Assembly: GCA_013151795.1 (NCBI GenBank)
Contig: JAADHQ010000035.1
Location: 1 to 37,903, forward strand
Source: Gammaproteobacteria bacterium
GTDB lineage: Bacteria; Pseudomonadota; Gammaproteobacteria; JAADHQ01
Length of the DNA stretch: 37,903 nt
Reading direction: 5' to 3'
Position 1 is the first letter of the stretch, and the number at the start of each line of letters is the position of its first letter. The translations under genes were made by a program, and so were the position numbers. Positions 17,795 to 25,167 of the stretch are shown here, in pieces. The notes under the pieces are model-generated. The model did no database searches, was not told the origin of the DNA, and saw only the letters and a list, made by a program, of their open reading frames with translations.

Positions 17795-18539
17795 ATCATT
17801 TGACATATTAACCATACTTGGACTTATAGTTGCCTTGTTAGCTATTCTGGGCGGTAACCTGCTTGAAGGTGGCGAAACAAAAACCCTTGTTCAGTTAACT
17901 GCATTAGTGATTGTTCTGGGTGGAACACTTGGAGCCATCATGGTGCAGACGCAACGTCTGACATTTTTGCGTGCAATGAAAATGTTTACGTGGGTATTTA
18001 CACCTCCGGAAATAGATTATAAAAGTACAATAAATAAAATTGTCAGCTGGAGCCGTACAGCCCGGAAAGAAGGTTTGCTGGGGCTGGAAATCATTGCCGA
18101 TAACGAAAAAGATGAATTTTCACGTAAGGCGCTACAGCTGCTGGTTGATGGTAGTGAACCGGAATCCATAAGAAGTATTCTTGAAGTAGATATTATTAGT
18201 CACGAAGAAACAGAGCTTAATGCAGCCAAAGTTTATGAAGCAATGGGAGGCTACGCGCCAACCATAGGTATAATTGGTGCGGTAATGGGGTTGATTCATG
18301 TCATGAATAACCTTGCTGATCCCGATGCACTGGGCGCAGGTATAGCGGTTGCGTTTGTAGCAACAATTTATGGTGTTGGTTTGGCTAATCTTATTTTCTT
18401 GCCTGTAGCAAATAAATTAAAGGCTGTAATTAATGTAGAAATACGTTTTTATGAAATGGTGGTCGATGGAGTAAGCTCAATTGCTGAAGGCGAAAACCCG
18501 CGTAATATTGAAATAAAATTACAAGGGTATTTACGATAA
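17787..18539 (+). CDS. motC: Flagellar motor stator protein MotC (MotA/PomA family)
   Basis: This is the MotA-type half of a stator that couples ion flow to torque. Four membrane segments are visible (about residues 7-25, 33-50, 150-172 and 183-205). The conserved GGYAPTIGIIGAVMGLIHVM and the IYGVGLANLIFLPVANKLK region follow the charged cytoplasmic loop that contacts FliG. Length 250. It sits between cheB and motD as in Pseudomonas motCD. The sequence does not let me decide between proton and sodium coupling with certainty. Confidence 0.93.
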   Translation: MFKSFDILTILGLIVALLAILGGNLLEGGETKTLVQLTALVIVLGGTLGAIMVQTQRLTFLRAMKMFTWVFTPPEIDYKSTINKIVSWSRTARKEGLLGLEIIADNEKDEFSRKALQLLVDGSEPESIRSILEVDIISHEETELNAAKVYEAMGGYAPTIGIIGAVMGLIHVMNNLADPDALGAGIAVAFVATIYGVGLANLIFLPVANKLKAVINVEIRFYEMVVDGVSSIAEGENPRNIEIKLQGYLR

Positions 18540-18560
18540 AGTGAATGATGATACCTTACG

Positions 18561-19694
18561 ATGATACGAAAAAGAAAAAAGGCAGAGGAAGATCAGCATC
18601 AAGATAGGTGGATGGTATCATATGCGGATTTTGTTACGCTTTTGTTTGCATTTTTTGTTGTGATGTATTCTATTTCTTCGGTTAATGAGGGTAAATACCG
18701 TGTTTTATCTGACTCATTAACAACTGCATTTAATGTGGATGCGCGTTCGCTGGAACCAATACAAACAGGCGAGATAAGGCGTGGTTCGGGCCCCGCTCCT
18801 GTGCAACTTATTCGTCCTGCGATTACTGATCGCGCAGGCTTTCCGGCAGCTGATGCAAAGAAACGAGTCGGTGAAATAGAGGATGCAGGTGATAAGCCGA
18901 TGAAAGTTTTATTTGAAGGCTTGCGTGCATCAGTAGCCACGCTCTCAGATAAAGACTTGATTAAAGTTCACAATAATGAATTTGGTGTAGAGATAGAAAT
19001 TAGTACCAGTGTATTATTTACAAGTGGTAAAACAATTCTGGCTGATGATGCATTACCTGTCCTGACAAAGCTGGCTAACGTACTCAAGCCCTTTCCGCAT
19101 GATATAAATGTTCAGGGTTATACGGATAATATTCCTGTGCAAGGTGGTGCTTATCCATCTAACTGGGAGCTTTCTGCTGCGCGTGCAGCAAGTGTTGTGA
19201 AGTTATTTGCAAGACTGGGGATTCAGGAGAAGCGGTTGTCAGCAACCGGATTTGGTGAATTCAGACCGGTGGGAGATAACAATACAATTGAAGGGCGACT
19301 TAAAAATCGTCGAGTGATTGTTTTTGTGCCATCTTATAAAGATAAGGAAGCAGTACTTGAAGCCGTTAGTCGTTTGGGTGATGAACTCGATCGAGGTATC
19401 GTACTTGATCAATCGGTTACTGGAAATCAAAGTGAAGATCTTAAGACCAATGTCAAGGAAACCGCTCCAGGTATCATTGATGTGCCATTGAATGAAACAA
19501 GGTTTTATAATCCGGAACCTGATGCGGGTGCATTACCTGACCAGGCAGAGTCGGTTACGACCGCTGTTGGTGATCAGCAAGCGATTGGTGCCGGGAACGA
19601 CGTGAGGCATATAGGGAACGAGCCTGTTGACGGGGTGCAACTGGCTCCACGTGTTACCAATCCATCTGTTGATATTCCTCTGGAGCAACGCTAA
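18561..19694 (+). CDS. motD: Flagellar motor stator protein MotD (MotB family)
   Basis: This is the MotB-type partner that anchors the stator to peptidoglycan. One N-terminal membrane span carries the essential Asp, D23 in MVSYADFVTLLFAFFVVMYS. It is followed by a plug/linker and an OmpA-like peptidoglycan-binding domain (about residues 140-255; INVQGYTDNIPVQGGAYPSN, ELSAARAASVVKLF). A long low-complexity tail of about 115 residues follows, so the protein is longer (377) than E. coli MotB. The stop codon TAA overlaps the ATG of the ParA-like gene. Confidence 0.95.
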   Translation: MIRKRKKAEEDQHQDRWMVSYADFVTLLFAFFVVMYSISSVNEGKYRVLSDSLTTAFNVDARSLEPIQTGEIRRGSGPAPVQLIRPAITDRAGFPAADAKKRVGEIEDAGDKPMKVLFEGLRASVATLSDKDLIKVHNNEFGVEIEISTSVLFTSGKTILADDALPVLTKLANVLKPFPHDINVQGYTDNIPVQGGAYPSNWELSAARAASVVKLFARLGIQEKRLSATGFGEFRPVGDNNTIEGRLKNRRVIVFVPSYKDKEAVLEAVSRLGDELDRGIVLDQSVTGNQSEDLKTNVKETAPGIIDVPLNETRFYNPEPDAGALPDQAESVTTAVGDQQAIGAGNDVRHIGNEPVDGVQLAPRVTNPSVDIPLEQR

Positions 19695-20488
19695 TGAAAA
19701 TCTGGAGCGTGGCTAATCAAAAAGGAGGGGTTGGTAAAACGACCACAGCAGTATCATTGGCTGGATTATGTGTATTGCATGGGGCAAAAGTATTACTGAT
19801 TGATATGGATCCTCATGGCTCGTTAACGTCTTATTTTGGTTATGATCCGGAGAGTATTCAGCCCAGTTTGTATGATATTTTTCAGGCAGAAAAAATGGAT
19901 CGTGATTTTACCCGATCATTAATACGCCCGACTACACTTGATAACCTGAAAATATTACCGGCATCGACAGCGATTGCTACGCTGGATAAACAACTAGGCG
20001 CAAAAAGTGGAATGGGACTCGCGATAGTCAATGCATTGCAGCCTGTCGAAGATGACTATGACCATATTTTTATCGATTGTCCTCCTATGCTTGGTGTGTT
20101 GATGGTTAATGCTTTGGCTGCGTGTGACCATCTGGTTATTCCTGTACAAACAGAATTTCTGGCAATGAAAGGCCTCGACCGTATGCTGAATACTTTAAAT
20201 ATGATCGAACGTGCGAAATCAATTCATATTAATTTTACGATTGTTCCCACCATGTTTGATAAACGCACGCGAGCGTCATTGGAGAGTTTGCAGTTTATGC
20301 GAGAAAATTACAGTGAAAACTTATGGTCAGGTGTGATACCCGTTGATACCCGTTTTCGTGAATCCAGTAAGGAAGGCAAGCCCATCAGCCATTACAGAGT
20401 GAGTACTCGCGGTGCACGTGCATATTCTTCATTGCTGGACACCTTGTTACAGGGAAAAGATATAAATAAACAGGTTGTTTCATTATGA
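19694..20488 (+). CDS. ParA-family ATPase (ParC-type, chemotaxis array positioning)
   Basis: A ParA/Soj-family ATPase with deviant Walker A ANQKGGVGKTTTAVSLAG near the N-terminus, IDMDPHGSLT and the Walker B-like HIFIDCPPMLG. Length 264. A ParA homologue at this exact position, between motD and a CheW-domain protein, is the ParC of Vibrio and Pseudomonas, which places chemotaxis arrays at the flagellated pole and partitions them at division. It has no ParB partner nearby, and the next gene is ParP-like, so a chromosome-segregation role is unlikely. The specific role is inferred from synteny. Confidence 0.88.
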   Translation: MKIWSVANQKGGVGKTTTAVSLAGLCVLHGAKVLLIDMDPHGSLTSYFGYDPESIQPSLYDIFQAEKMDRDFTRSLIRPTTLDNLKILPASTAIATLDKQLGAKSGMGLAIVNALQPVEDDYDHIFIDCPPMLGVLMVNALAACDHLVIPVQTEFLAMKGLDRMLNTLNMIERAKSIHINFTIVPTMFDKRTRASLESLQFMRENYSENLWSGVIPVDTRFRESSKEGKPISHYRVSTRGARAYSSLLDTLLQGKDINKQVVSL

Positions 20489-21258
20489 GTCGTGATCCAG
20501 GAAAAATAAAATTAATGGATCAACAGACCGCCGTGATGGCATATCTTGAAGATCTGCTGAACGATATACCTCAAAATATTGAGGAGGGAGCTTGCGATAA
20601 TGTTGTTAAGGTTTTTCCAAAACAAAAGACAAGCAAACCAGAAATAGAAATAGAAATAAAAGCCGAAGTAAAAGCTGTTGAAGTCAGGCAGGACACCACC
20701 GGGCAGGAAACAATCCAGAAAGCTGCACCTGTGCCAGAATCAACTGCAGTAGTTATAGAAGATAAGCAGACAAATACTGATACCAGGGTAGAAAACAAGG
20801 TGCCTGAATGGGCTGAAAAAGACTTTCAGTGCCTGTTGTTCCATGTAACAGGTATCACACTTGCTGTACCGTTAGTTAAATTGAATGGTGTTATCCCCTG
20901 GAATGAAGATATCACCCCGATGCCAGGGCATTCTCCAGCCTTTTTGGGGGTATTACGACACCTGAATAAAAATGTTCAGGTGATGGATACCGCGCAGGTT
21001 ATCTTGCCTGATAGTCAGCGACAGGAAGCCTTGCCAGCAGTAGAACGCGTAAAAAAAATTGTATTAATGGATGAGGGAAAGTGGGGGCTTGCCTGTGATG
21101 ATATTGGTGAAGTGATCACACTCCAGCATACAGATGTACGTTGGCGTACCGCTGAAGGACGCAGAGCCTGGCTTGCAGGTACAGTCTCTGAGCGTCTGTG
21201 TGCGTTACTGGATACAGATTGTTTGTCAAAAATACTCGCAGAAGACGAAAAAAGCTAA
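20485..21258 (+). CDS. ParP-like protein with C-terminal CheW domain
   Basis: The N-terminal ~105 residues are variable and rich in E, K and V. From about residue 112 there is a CheW-like domain (QCLLFHVTGITLAVPLVKLN, ending near CALLDTDCLSKILAE). ParP of Vibrio has this architecture: it binds CheA and the ParA-like ParC and links the array to the pole. Length 257. The start ATG overlaps the preceding stop by four bases. An alternative reading is a second CheW coupling protein; the long N-terminus and the adjacent ParA favour ParP. Confidence 0.83.
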   Translation: MSRDPGKIKLMDQQTAVMAYLEDLLNDIPQNIEEGACDNVVKVFPKQKTSKPEIEIEIKAEVKAVEVRQDTTGQETIQKAAPVPESTAVVIEDKQTNTDTRVENKVPEWAEKDFQCLLFHVTGITLAVPLVKLNGVIPWNEDITPMPGHSPAFLGVLRHLNKNVQVMDTAQVILPDSQRQEALPAVERVKKIVLMDEGKWGLACDDIGEVITLQHTDVRWRTAEGRRAWLAGTVSERLCALLDTDCLSKILAEDEKS

Positions 21259-21304
21259 ACTTTTCAGGTTTTCTGTCGAGAGAGTAGAGATGGAGATAAC
21301 AGTT

Positions 21305-21323
21305 TTTGGCATGAAAACTGCAA
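21305..21323 (+). promoter_or_regulatory. Sigma-54 promoter candidate before cheW
   Basis: TTGGCATGAAAACTGCA at 21306-21322 has GG (21308-21309) and GC (21320-21321) ten bases apart. The downstream box is CTGCA rather than TTGCA, so the match is slightly weaker than the other three. It lies in the 146-base gap between the ParP-like gene and cheW and would give cheW its own start, about 70 bases before the ATG. Confidence 0.55.
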
Positions 21324-21404
21324 TATTTATTTCAAGAAGCATTATATGACCGAATTTTGACGATTTAATCGGCATATTAAAGACAATTAAGGGTGGGTAG
21401 ACGT

Positions 21405-21881
21405 ATGAGTCAGGCTGTAGAAAGTGGATTTGATGATGTAATTCAATGGGTTACATTCAAACTGGATAATGAGATCTATGGTATTCGCGTAATGCAGGTT
21501 CAGGAGGTTCTGAGAGTGTCAGAAATAGCGCCTGTTCCAGGTGCCCCTTCTTATGTAATGGGCATTATTAATTTACGCGGAAATGTCGTGACCGTCATTA
21601 ATACTCGAAGTCGTTTTGGTCTACCATTAAACGAAAATGATGATGATACAAGAATCGTTATTCTTGAGTCAGATGACAATGTAGTCGGCGTTCTGGTAGA
21701 CAGTGTGGCCGAGGTTGTTGACCTGAAACATAATCAGATAGAAACCTCCCCTAATGTAGGTAATGACGAAAGTTCAAAATACATAGAGGGCGTTGCGACA
21801 CTGGATAGTGAATTACTGATTTTGATTGATATTAATAAATTATTGACCGAAGAAGAATGGTCGGAGATGGATGGTTTCTGA
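21405..21881 (+). CDS. cheW: Chemotaxis coupling protein CheW
   Basis: CheW links chemoreceptors to CheA. It has the two-subdomain SH3-like CheW fold: IQWVTFKLDNEIYGIRVMQV, the conserved APSYVMGIINLRGNVVTVIN, and VVGVLVDSVAEVVDLKHNQI. ATG 21405 is preferred, with AAGGGTGG at 21389-21396; the GTG at 21393 lies inside that ribosome-binding sequence. Length 158. It is followed closely by a 56-residue ORF and the DUF2802 gene. Confidence 0.95.
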   Translation: MSQAVESGFDDVIQWVTFKLDNEIYGIRVMQVQEVLRVSEIAPVPGAPSYVMGIINLRGNVVTVINTRSRFGLPLNENDDDTRIVILESDDNVVGVLVDSVAEVVDLKHNQIETSPNVGNDESSKYIEGVATLDSELLILIDINKLLTEEEWSEMDGF

Positions 21882-21896
21882 TAATCCAGTGGACTG

Positions 21897-22067
21897 ATGG
21901 ATGATATTCCTAATATAACACCGGCAAAACCTCTCTGGCCAAAACGGCGAGATGAAAAGAACAGTAAAAACCAGAAAGATGATGACGATGAAAATAAAGA
22001 TAAAAAGAATAATCAGCAAGGGCCACATGACCCTGATTATGACGGACAGATAGATGAATATGTGTAG
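21897..22067 (+). CDS. Small charged protein (56 aa) between cheW and the DUF2802 gene
   Basis: A short frame of 56 residues begins 16 bases after cheW and ends 11 bases before the DUF2802 gene. It begins MDDIPNITPAKPLWPKRR, continues with a very hydrophilic Asp/Lys/Asn/Gln-rich middle and ends DYDGQIDEYV. The ordered ends and disordered middle, and the tight fit between two co-directional genes, suggest a real gene. The ribosome-binding site is poor (CCAGTGGA). I do not recognise a named family; a role in motility or chemotaxis is a guess from position only. Confidence 0.6.
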   Translation: MDDIPNITPAKPLWPKRRDEKNSKNQKDDDDENKDKKNNQQGPHDPDYDGQIDEYV

Positions 22068-22078
22068 AGGGTGGAGAT

Positions 22079-22495
22079 ATGTTTGAAAATTTAGTTATAC
22101 CAGGTTTGTTTGCCACTACATTATTTATGCTGGCGTTATTTGTAATTGATCAAGTCAGATTGTCGCGCATGAGGAAAAAGCTGGCCTCACAATCAGGATT
22201 GATTGAAATACTGAAAAATGATGTTCGAGCACTGTTTTCCGGATCAGTTGGTGAAGACAGTCGTATTTATAAACTGGAACAAAGACTGCGCCGAATGAAA
22301 GAAAGACAAGAGCAGCTGGAAAACAGTAAACATGCTGAACGCCCTTATGAACAGGCAATCAGAATGGTACAAAAAGGCTCCAGTATTGAAGATTTGATGT
22401 CAGTTTGTAATCTGAGTAAGGGTGAAGCAGATTTGATTGTAATGATGCATCGTGACAAAGATCAATCAAATGATACACAGGAACAATATCATTAA
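22079..22495 (+). CDS. DUF2802 domain membrane-anchored protein
   Basis: A 138-residue protein with one N-terminal membrane segment (about residues 5-23), a basic coiled-coil region (about 27-90) and a C-terminal DUF2802-type helical segment with PYEQAIRMVQKGSSIEDLMS and NLSKGEADLIVMMH. That segment resembles a helix-turn-helix tri-helix, suggesting a protein or DNA contact. DUF2802 genes sit directly after cheW in many Pseudomonas-like motility clusters; their function is not established. It is the last gene before a strong terminator, so it closes the chemotaxis unit. GGGTGGAGA precedes the ATG. Confidence 0.87.
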   Translation: MFENLVIPGLFATTLFMLALFVIDQVRLSRMRKKLASQSGLIEILKNDVRALFSGSVGEDSRIYKLEQRLRRMKERQEQLENSKHAERPYEQAIRMVQKGSSIEDLMSVCNLSKGEADLIVMMHRDKDQSNDTQEQYH

Positions 22496-22575
22496 TTAGT
22501 TCTTATACGTAAATATGTGTCTTACGTGTTTGAGTAAAATTTTTTAAAGAAGCGCCAACAGGAAAGTAGTATTCA

Positions 22576-22602
22576 GGGGTCTTTTGACCCCTTCTTTTTT
22601 TC
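22576..22602 (+). terminator. Rho-independent terminator after the chemotaxis block
   Basis: GGGGTC-TTTT-GACCCC at 22576-22591 is a perfect 6-base stem followed by TTCTTTTTTTCT. It lies about 80 bases after the DUF2802 gene and ends the cheW/chemotaxis unit. Confidence 0.88.
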
Positions 22603-22672
22603 TAATGTTTTTATATGTTTTGTTTGTTAATGTTCGGAATAAACCAGTCTTGTCATATTCGCGCAGGCGCAT

Positions 22673-22919
22673 TACTGTCCGGAATAATTTTATTGCGATA
22701 TTCTCATGGGCGCATATCCATTTAATATTTAATGAGGATCCGAGCCACCTTCTTTGAACCGTCAAGACGCCAGGGGCGCCAGGAATTTATCGCAAAATTA
22801 AAAAAACATGGCGTCCCTGGCGTCTTGGCGGTTATCAAGTTTTACTGTTATTTATTTGCATCTTACCGCTATAATCGATAGGACATAACTTTTATGTTCA
22901 TTTATTATTCCGGACAGTA
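22673..22919. repeat. Nested inverted repeats in the intergenic region before the minus-strand FlhB-like gene
   Basis: TACTGTCCGGAATAAT at 22673-22688 is repeated in perfect inverted orientation at 22904-22919 (16 of 16). Between them is a second inverted repeat with 23-base arms (22759-22781 and 22809-22831, two mismatches) built on GCCAAGACGCCAGGG-like sequence. The outer right arm includes the last codons of the FlhB-like gene (TTVRNN before the stop). The arrangement looks like a small non-autonomous palindromic element about 247 bases long, but no target-site duplication was found. The ~400 bases from 22496 to 22897 hold only this and the terminator. Confidence 0.6.
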
Positions 22920-23239
22920 GTGATATCTTTTGATGAAATATCCTCATTATGAGTACGTAATGGCACAGGTGAAACACGACCAGCCATCAGGTATGAGAAA
23001 GCGATAACACGTGCAATGGTAAGGTACAGGCTGCGGGGTATTTCTTCCCCCAGATCTATTTGTGAGAGCACTTGAGCCAGCAATAAGTCCTCATGTAAAG
23101 GAATATCATTTTCTTCAGCAATTTTTTTAATGTGTCTGGCTATTTCATCCTCACCTTTTGCGGTAACTCTGGGTGCATTTTTGCCGTTATATTGCAGTGC
23201 AATGGCTATGTCAGCTTTATCATTATTCGGGGTTTTCAT
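22898..23239 (-). CDS. FlhB C-terminal-domain homologue (FlhX-like)
   Basis: A 113-residue protein matching only the cytoplasmic C-terminal domain of FlhB/YscU export-switch proteins: ADIAIALQYNG, AKGEDEIARHIKKIAEENDI, LLAQVLSQIDLGEEIPRSLY. There are no membrane spans. The autocleavage NPTH motif is missing; the region begins just after where it should be. Free-standing copies of this domain are known in other bacteria (for example FlhX of Helicobacter pylori), where they can replace the cleaved FlhB tail. The ATG overlaps the stop of the FliK-like gene by four bases, so the two are co-translated. The role here is inferred. Confidence 0.85.
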   Translation of the reverse strand: MKTPNNDKADIAIALQYNGKNAPRVTAKGEDEIARHIKKIAEENDIPLHEDLLLAQVLSQIDLGEEIPRSLYLTIARVIAFSYLMAGRVSPVPLRTHNEDISSKDITTVRNNK

Positions 23240-24888
23240 GCTTTTTCATCCAGAATGCCGGTCGCTAATTGTTGATTAAAAGAATGAGGAGGGCAGCCTT
23301 CAATGCAGCTGAGGTTGTCTACAATCAAACCTGCGTCTTCAAGGTCATTATGTAATTCCTTAATATGTTGCTGAAACATTTTTACGGTTTCTTTTTGTTC
23401 TGACCAGAAAGTAATCGATGTCAGTTTCTGGTGAATATTTATGCTGCTGTATATTTGACCCAATTCAGTAATATTGAAAGAAATCTGAATGGTCCAGCCA
23501 TTTCTTTCATTGTCAGTTTCATTATTATTTTCATCATCTTTTTCAATTTTAAACTGGAACAGATCAATCTTGTTATCATTTTTGACAGGGATCTCGAAAA
23601 CCCATGATGGTTTTTGTTCCGGATCAATACTTTGATGTGTAAGCTGATTAAACTGAATACGAGCAAGAGAAGAATCGGCATCTTTAAGAAAAAAGGATAA
23701 TACCTTGGAAAGGTTATCCAGTTGAGTAAAACGGGCTGATGGACGCTCATTGTCGAGCGTTACATTTGTTTTGTAAGGCATATTACCTGGATATATCAGG
23801 TCAAGGGGTATTCGTCTGCTTATTCCTTGTTCAGATGTTAGTTTTTGCATGATCATGTGTATTGGTATTGTTTGAATCGCACCTGAATTGATCGGTACCC
23901 CACCCTGAATATTTTGACCGGGTATCGAGCTTGCGCCCAGGCCAGTAGCCGGCACGCTGGTCAGTGGCAGAAAAAAACGATTAAGAGGACTTTGTTGTGC
24001 AGGTTGAGGCGTATTCAACGGCATAGCAGATGGTGCGATTGTAATTGTTGACGTTGTTCCTGATGGTGCATTTGAAGGTGAATTTATATTGAGAACAGGT
24101 GTAGATAATTGTCCGGGGTTAGCCGTTCGTAAAAACACACCTGCAGGCACCGGGGTAAAATGTTGGCGTACAGGAATGAAATCAGGTCGAACAGGAGTCT
24201 GGGCAGAAGTCACACTGTTTGCTTGAGAAGAAGTCTGGTTAGTTGTTTGAGGGTATGCAGGTGAACCCACCGTGGCCGATGGTTTGATCGGCAAACCTGC
24301 AGTGGGGACTTGTTGCAAGGCCTGGACGAGGCGTAATAAATTTGCCTTGAAATCATTAGTAAATGCAACAGGCGGGTTATTTTGTACCAATTTGGCTTCG
24401 AGAAATAAACCGGAGTTGTTAATGGCCATTTTGACCCCATCGGCAGAGCGCAGCGAATTAATATCGGGAAGAGATTGATACAGTCGTTTTATGACAGATT
24501 GAATATTTTCAGGGAATCGTAATAGTTGTTTGTCAGACAATGCCTGAACAAGATTACTAAGAAGCTGGGCATGGCTTTGTTGCCTGGGCAAGATAGTACG
24601 GATAGCGGTTTCAACCAGACTTTGTATTTTATCCTGTGCGATGAGTTGCAAAAGCGGTTTCTCACCAAGCTTTATTACTTCAAGCGTCAGTTTTTGATTT
24701 ATTTCAAGATCAGCCTTGATCTGTGCGGTCAATATAGTGGTGCCAATACGCAAATTAACCAAACCATCAACAACATCGGAAACAACACGGGCTTGTAAAA
24801 TTTGCCCCGGCTTCCAGTTTTGCCCGCCTTCACTTGTTTGAGTGATGGCAATAGCCTGAAATATATTTTGATTTGTAGGTATTTGCAT
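23236..24888 (-). CDS. Second FliK-like hook-length control domain protein
   Basis: A 550-residue protein. The N-terminal ~110 residues look globular (GQILQARVVSDVVDGLVNLR), the middle (about 185-350) is Pro/Ser/Thr/Gln-rich, and the C-terminal ~130 residues fit the FliK/Flg_hook domain: GWTIQISFNITELGQIYSSI, LTSITFWSEQKETVKMF, then LHNDLEDAGLIVDNLSCIEG and CPPHS. It is distinct from FliK at 834-2144 and longer. It is translationally coupled to an FlhB C-terminal homologue, so the pair reproduces both halves of the FliK-FlhB substrate switch. A FliA-type promoter candidate lies 66 bases upstream. It is probably not the main hook ruler. Confidence 0.8.
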   Translation of the reverse strand: MQIPTNQNIFQAIAITQTSEGGQNWKPGQILQARVVSDVVDGLVNLRIGTTILTAQIKADLEINQKLTLEVIKLGEKPLLQLIAQDKIQSLVETAIRTILPRQQSHAQLLSNLVQALSDKQLLRFPENIQSVIKRLYQSLPDINSLRSADGVKMAINNSGLFLEAKLVQNNPPVAFTNDFKANLLRLVQALQQVPTAGLPIKPSATVGSPAYPQTTNQTSSQANSVTSAQTPVRPDFIPVRQHFTPVPAGVFLRTANPGQLSTPVLNINSPSNAPSGTTSTITIAPSAMPLNTPQPAQQSPLNRFFLPLTSVPATGLGASSIPGQNIQGGVPINSGAIQTIPIHMIMQKLTSEQGISRRIPLDLIYPGNMPYKTNVTLDNERPSARFTQLDNLSKVLSFFLKDADSSLARIQFNQLTHQSIDPEQKPSWVFEIPVKNDNKIDLFQFKIEKDDENNNETDNERNGWTIQISFNITELGQIYSSINIHQKLTSITFWSEQKETVKMFQQHIKELHNDLEDAGLIVDNLSCIEGCPPHSFNQQLATGILDEKA

Positions 24889-24953
24889 CGATTTTCACAT
24901 AAGGGTTGAAAAAAAGACTAAATATTGGCTAATTCCATTAAGTATACACCCTG

Positions 24954-24980
24954 TTATCGGCATAAAATCTGCATAATTAA
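24954..24980 (-). promoter_or_regulatory. FliA (sigma-28) promoter candidate for the FliK-like/FlhB-like pair
   Basis: On the minus strand, a perfect -10 box GCCGATAA (TTATCGGC at 24954-24961 on the plus strand) is preceded, at the standard 11-base spacing, by TTAATTAT (plus 24973-24980), which matches TAAAGTTT at 5/8. A start near 24947 gives a leader of about 60 bases before the ATG at 24888. The complete -10 octamer at the right distance makes this the best FliA candidate in the window. Confidence 0.65.
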
Positions 24981-25167
24981 ATTGCATGGTGAATTTCTTT
25001 GGTCGCATAGATAATCCGGTGTATGCTGTTAAAAATGATAGATAAAATAATAATCAGGATACTGTGCGTATTGATAGTATATCTACCACGCACCTGGCTT
25101 GCGTACCTGGCTCTGCGCCTTGAATGCGGGCAGGCTGAAACCTGTTTGGATAATGTGGACAAGCATC

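Noticed and set aside
22544-22765. Minus-strand ORF of 73 codons after the chemotaxis block
   Set aside because: It runs across the terminator and one arm of the inverted repeat, has no protein-like features, and no ribosome-binding site.
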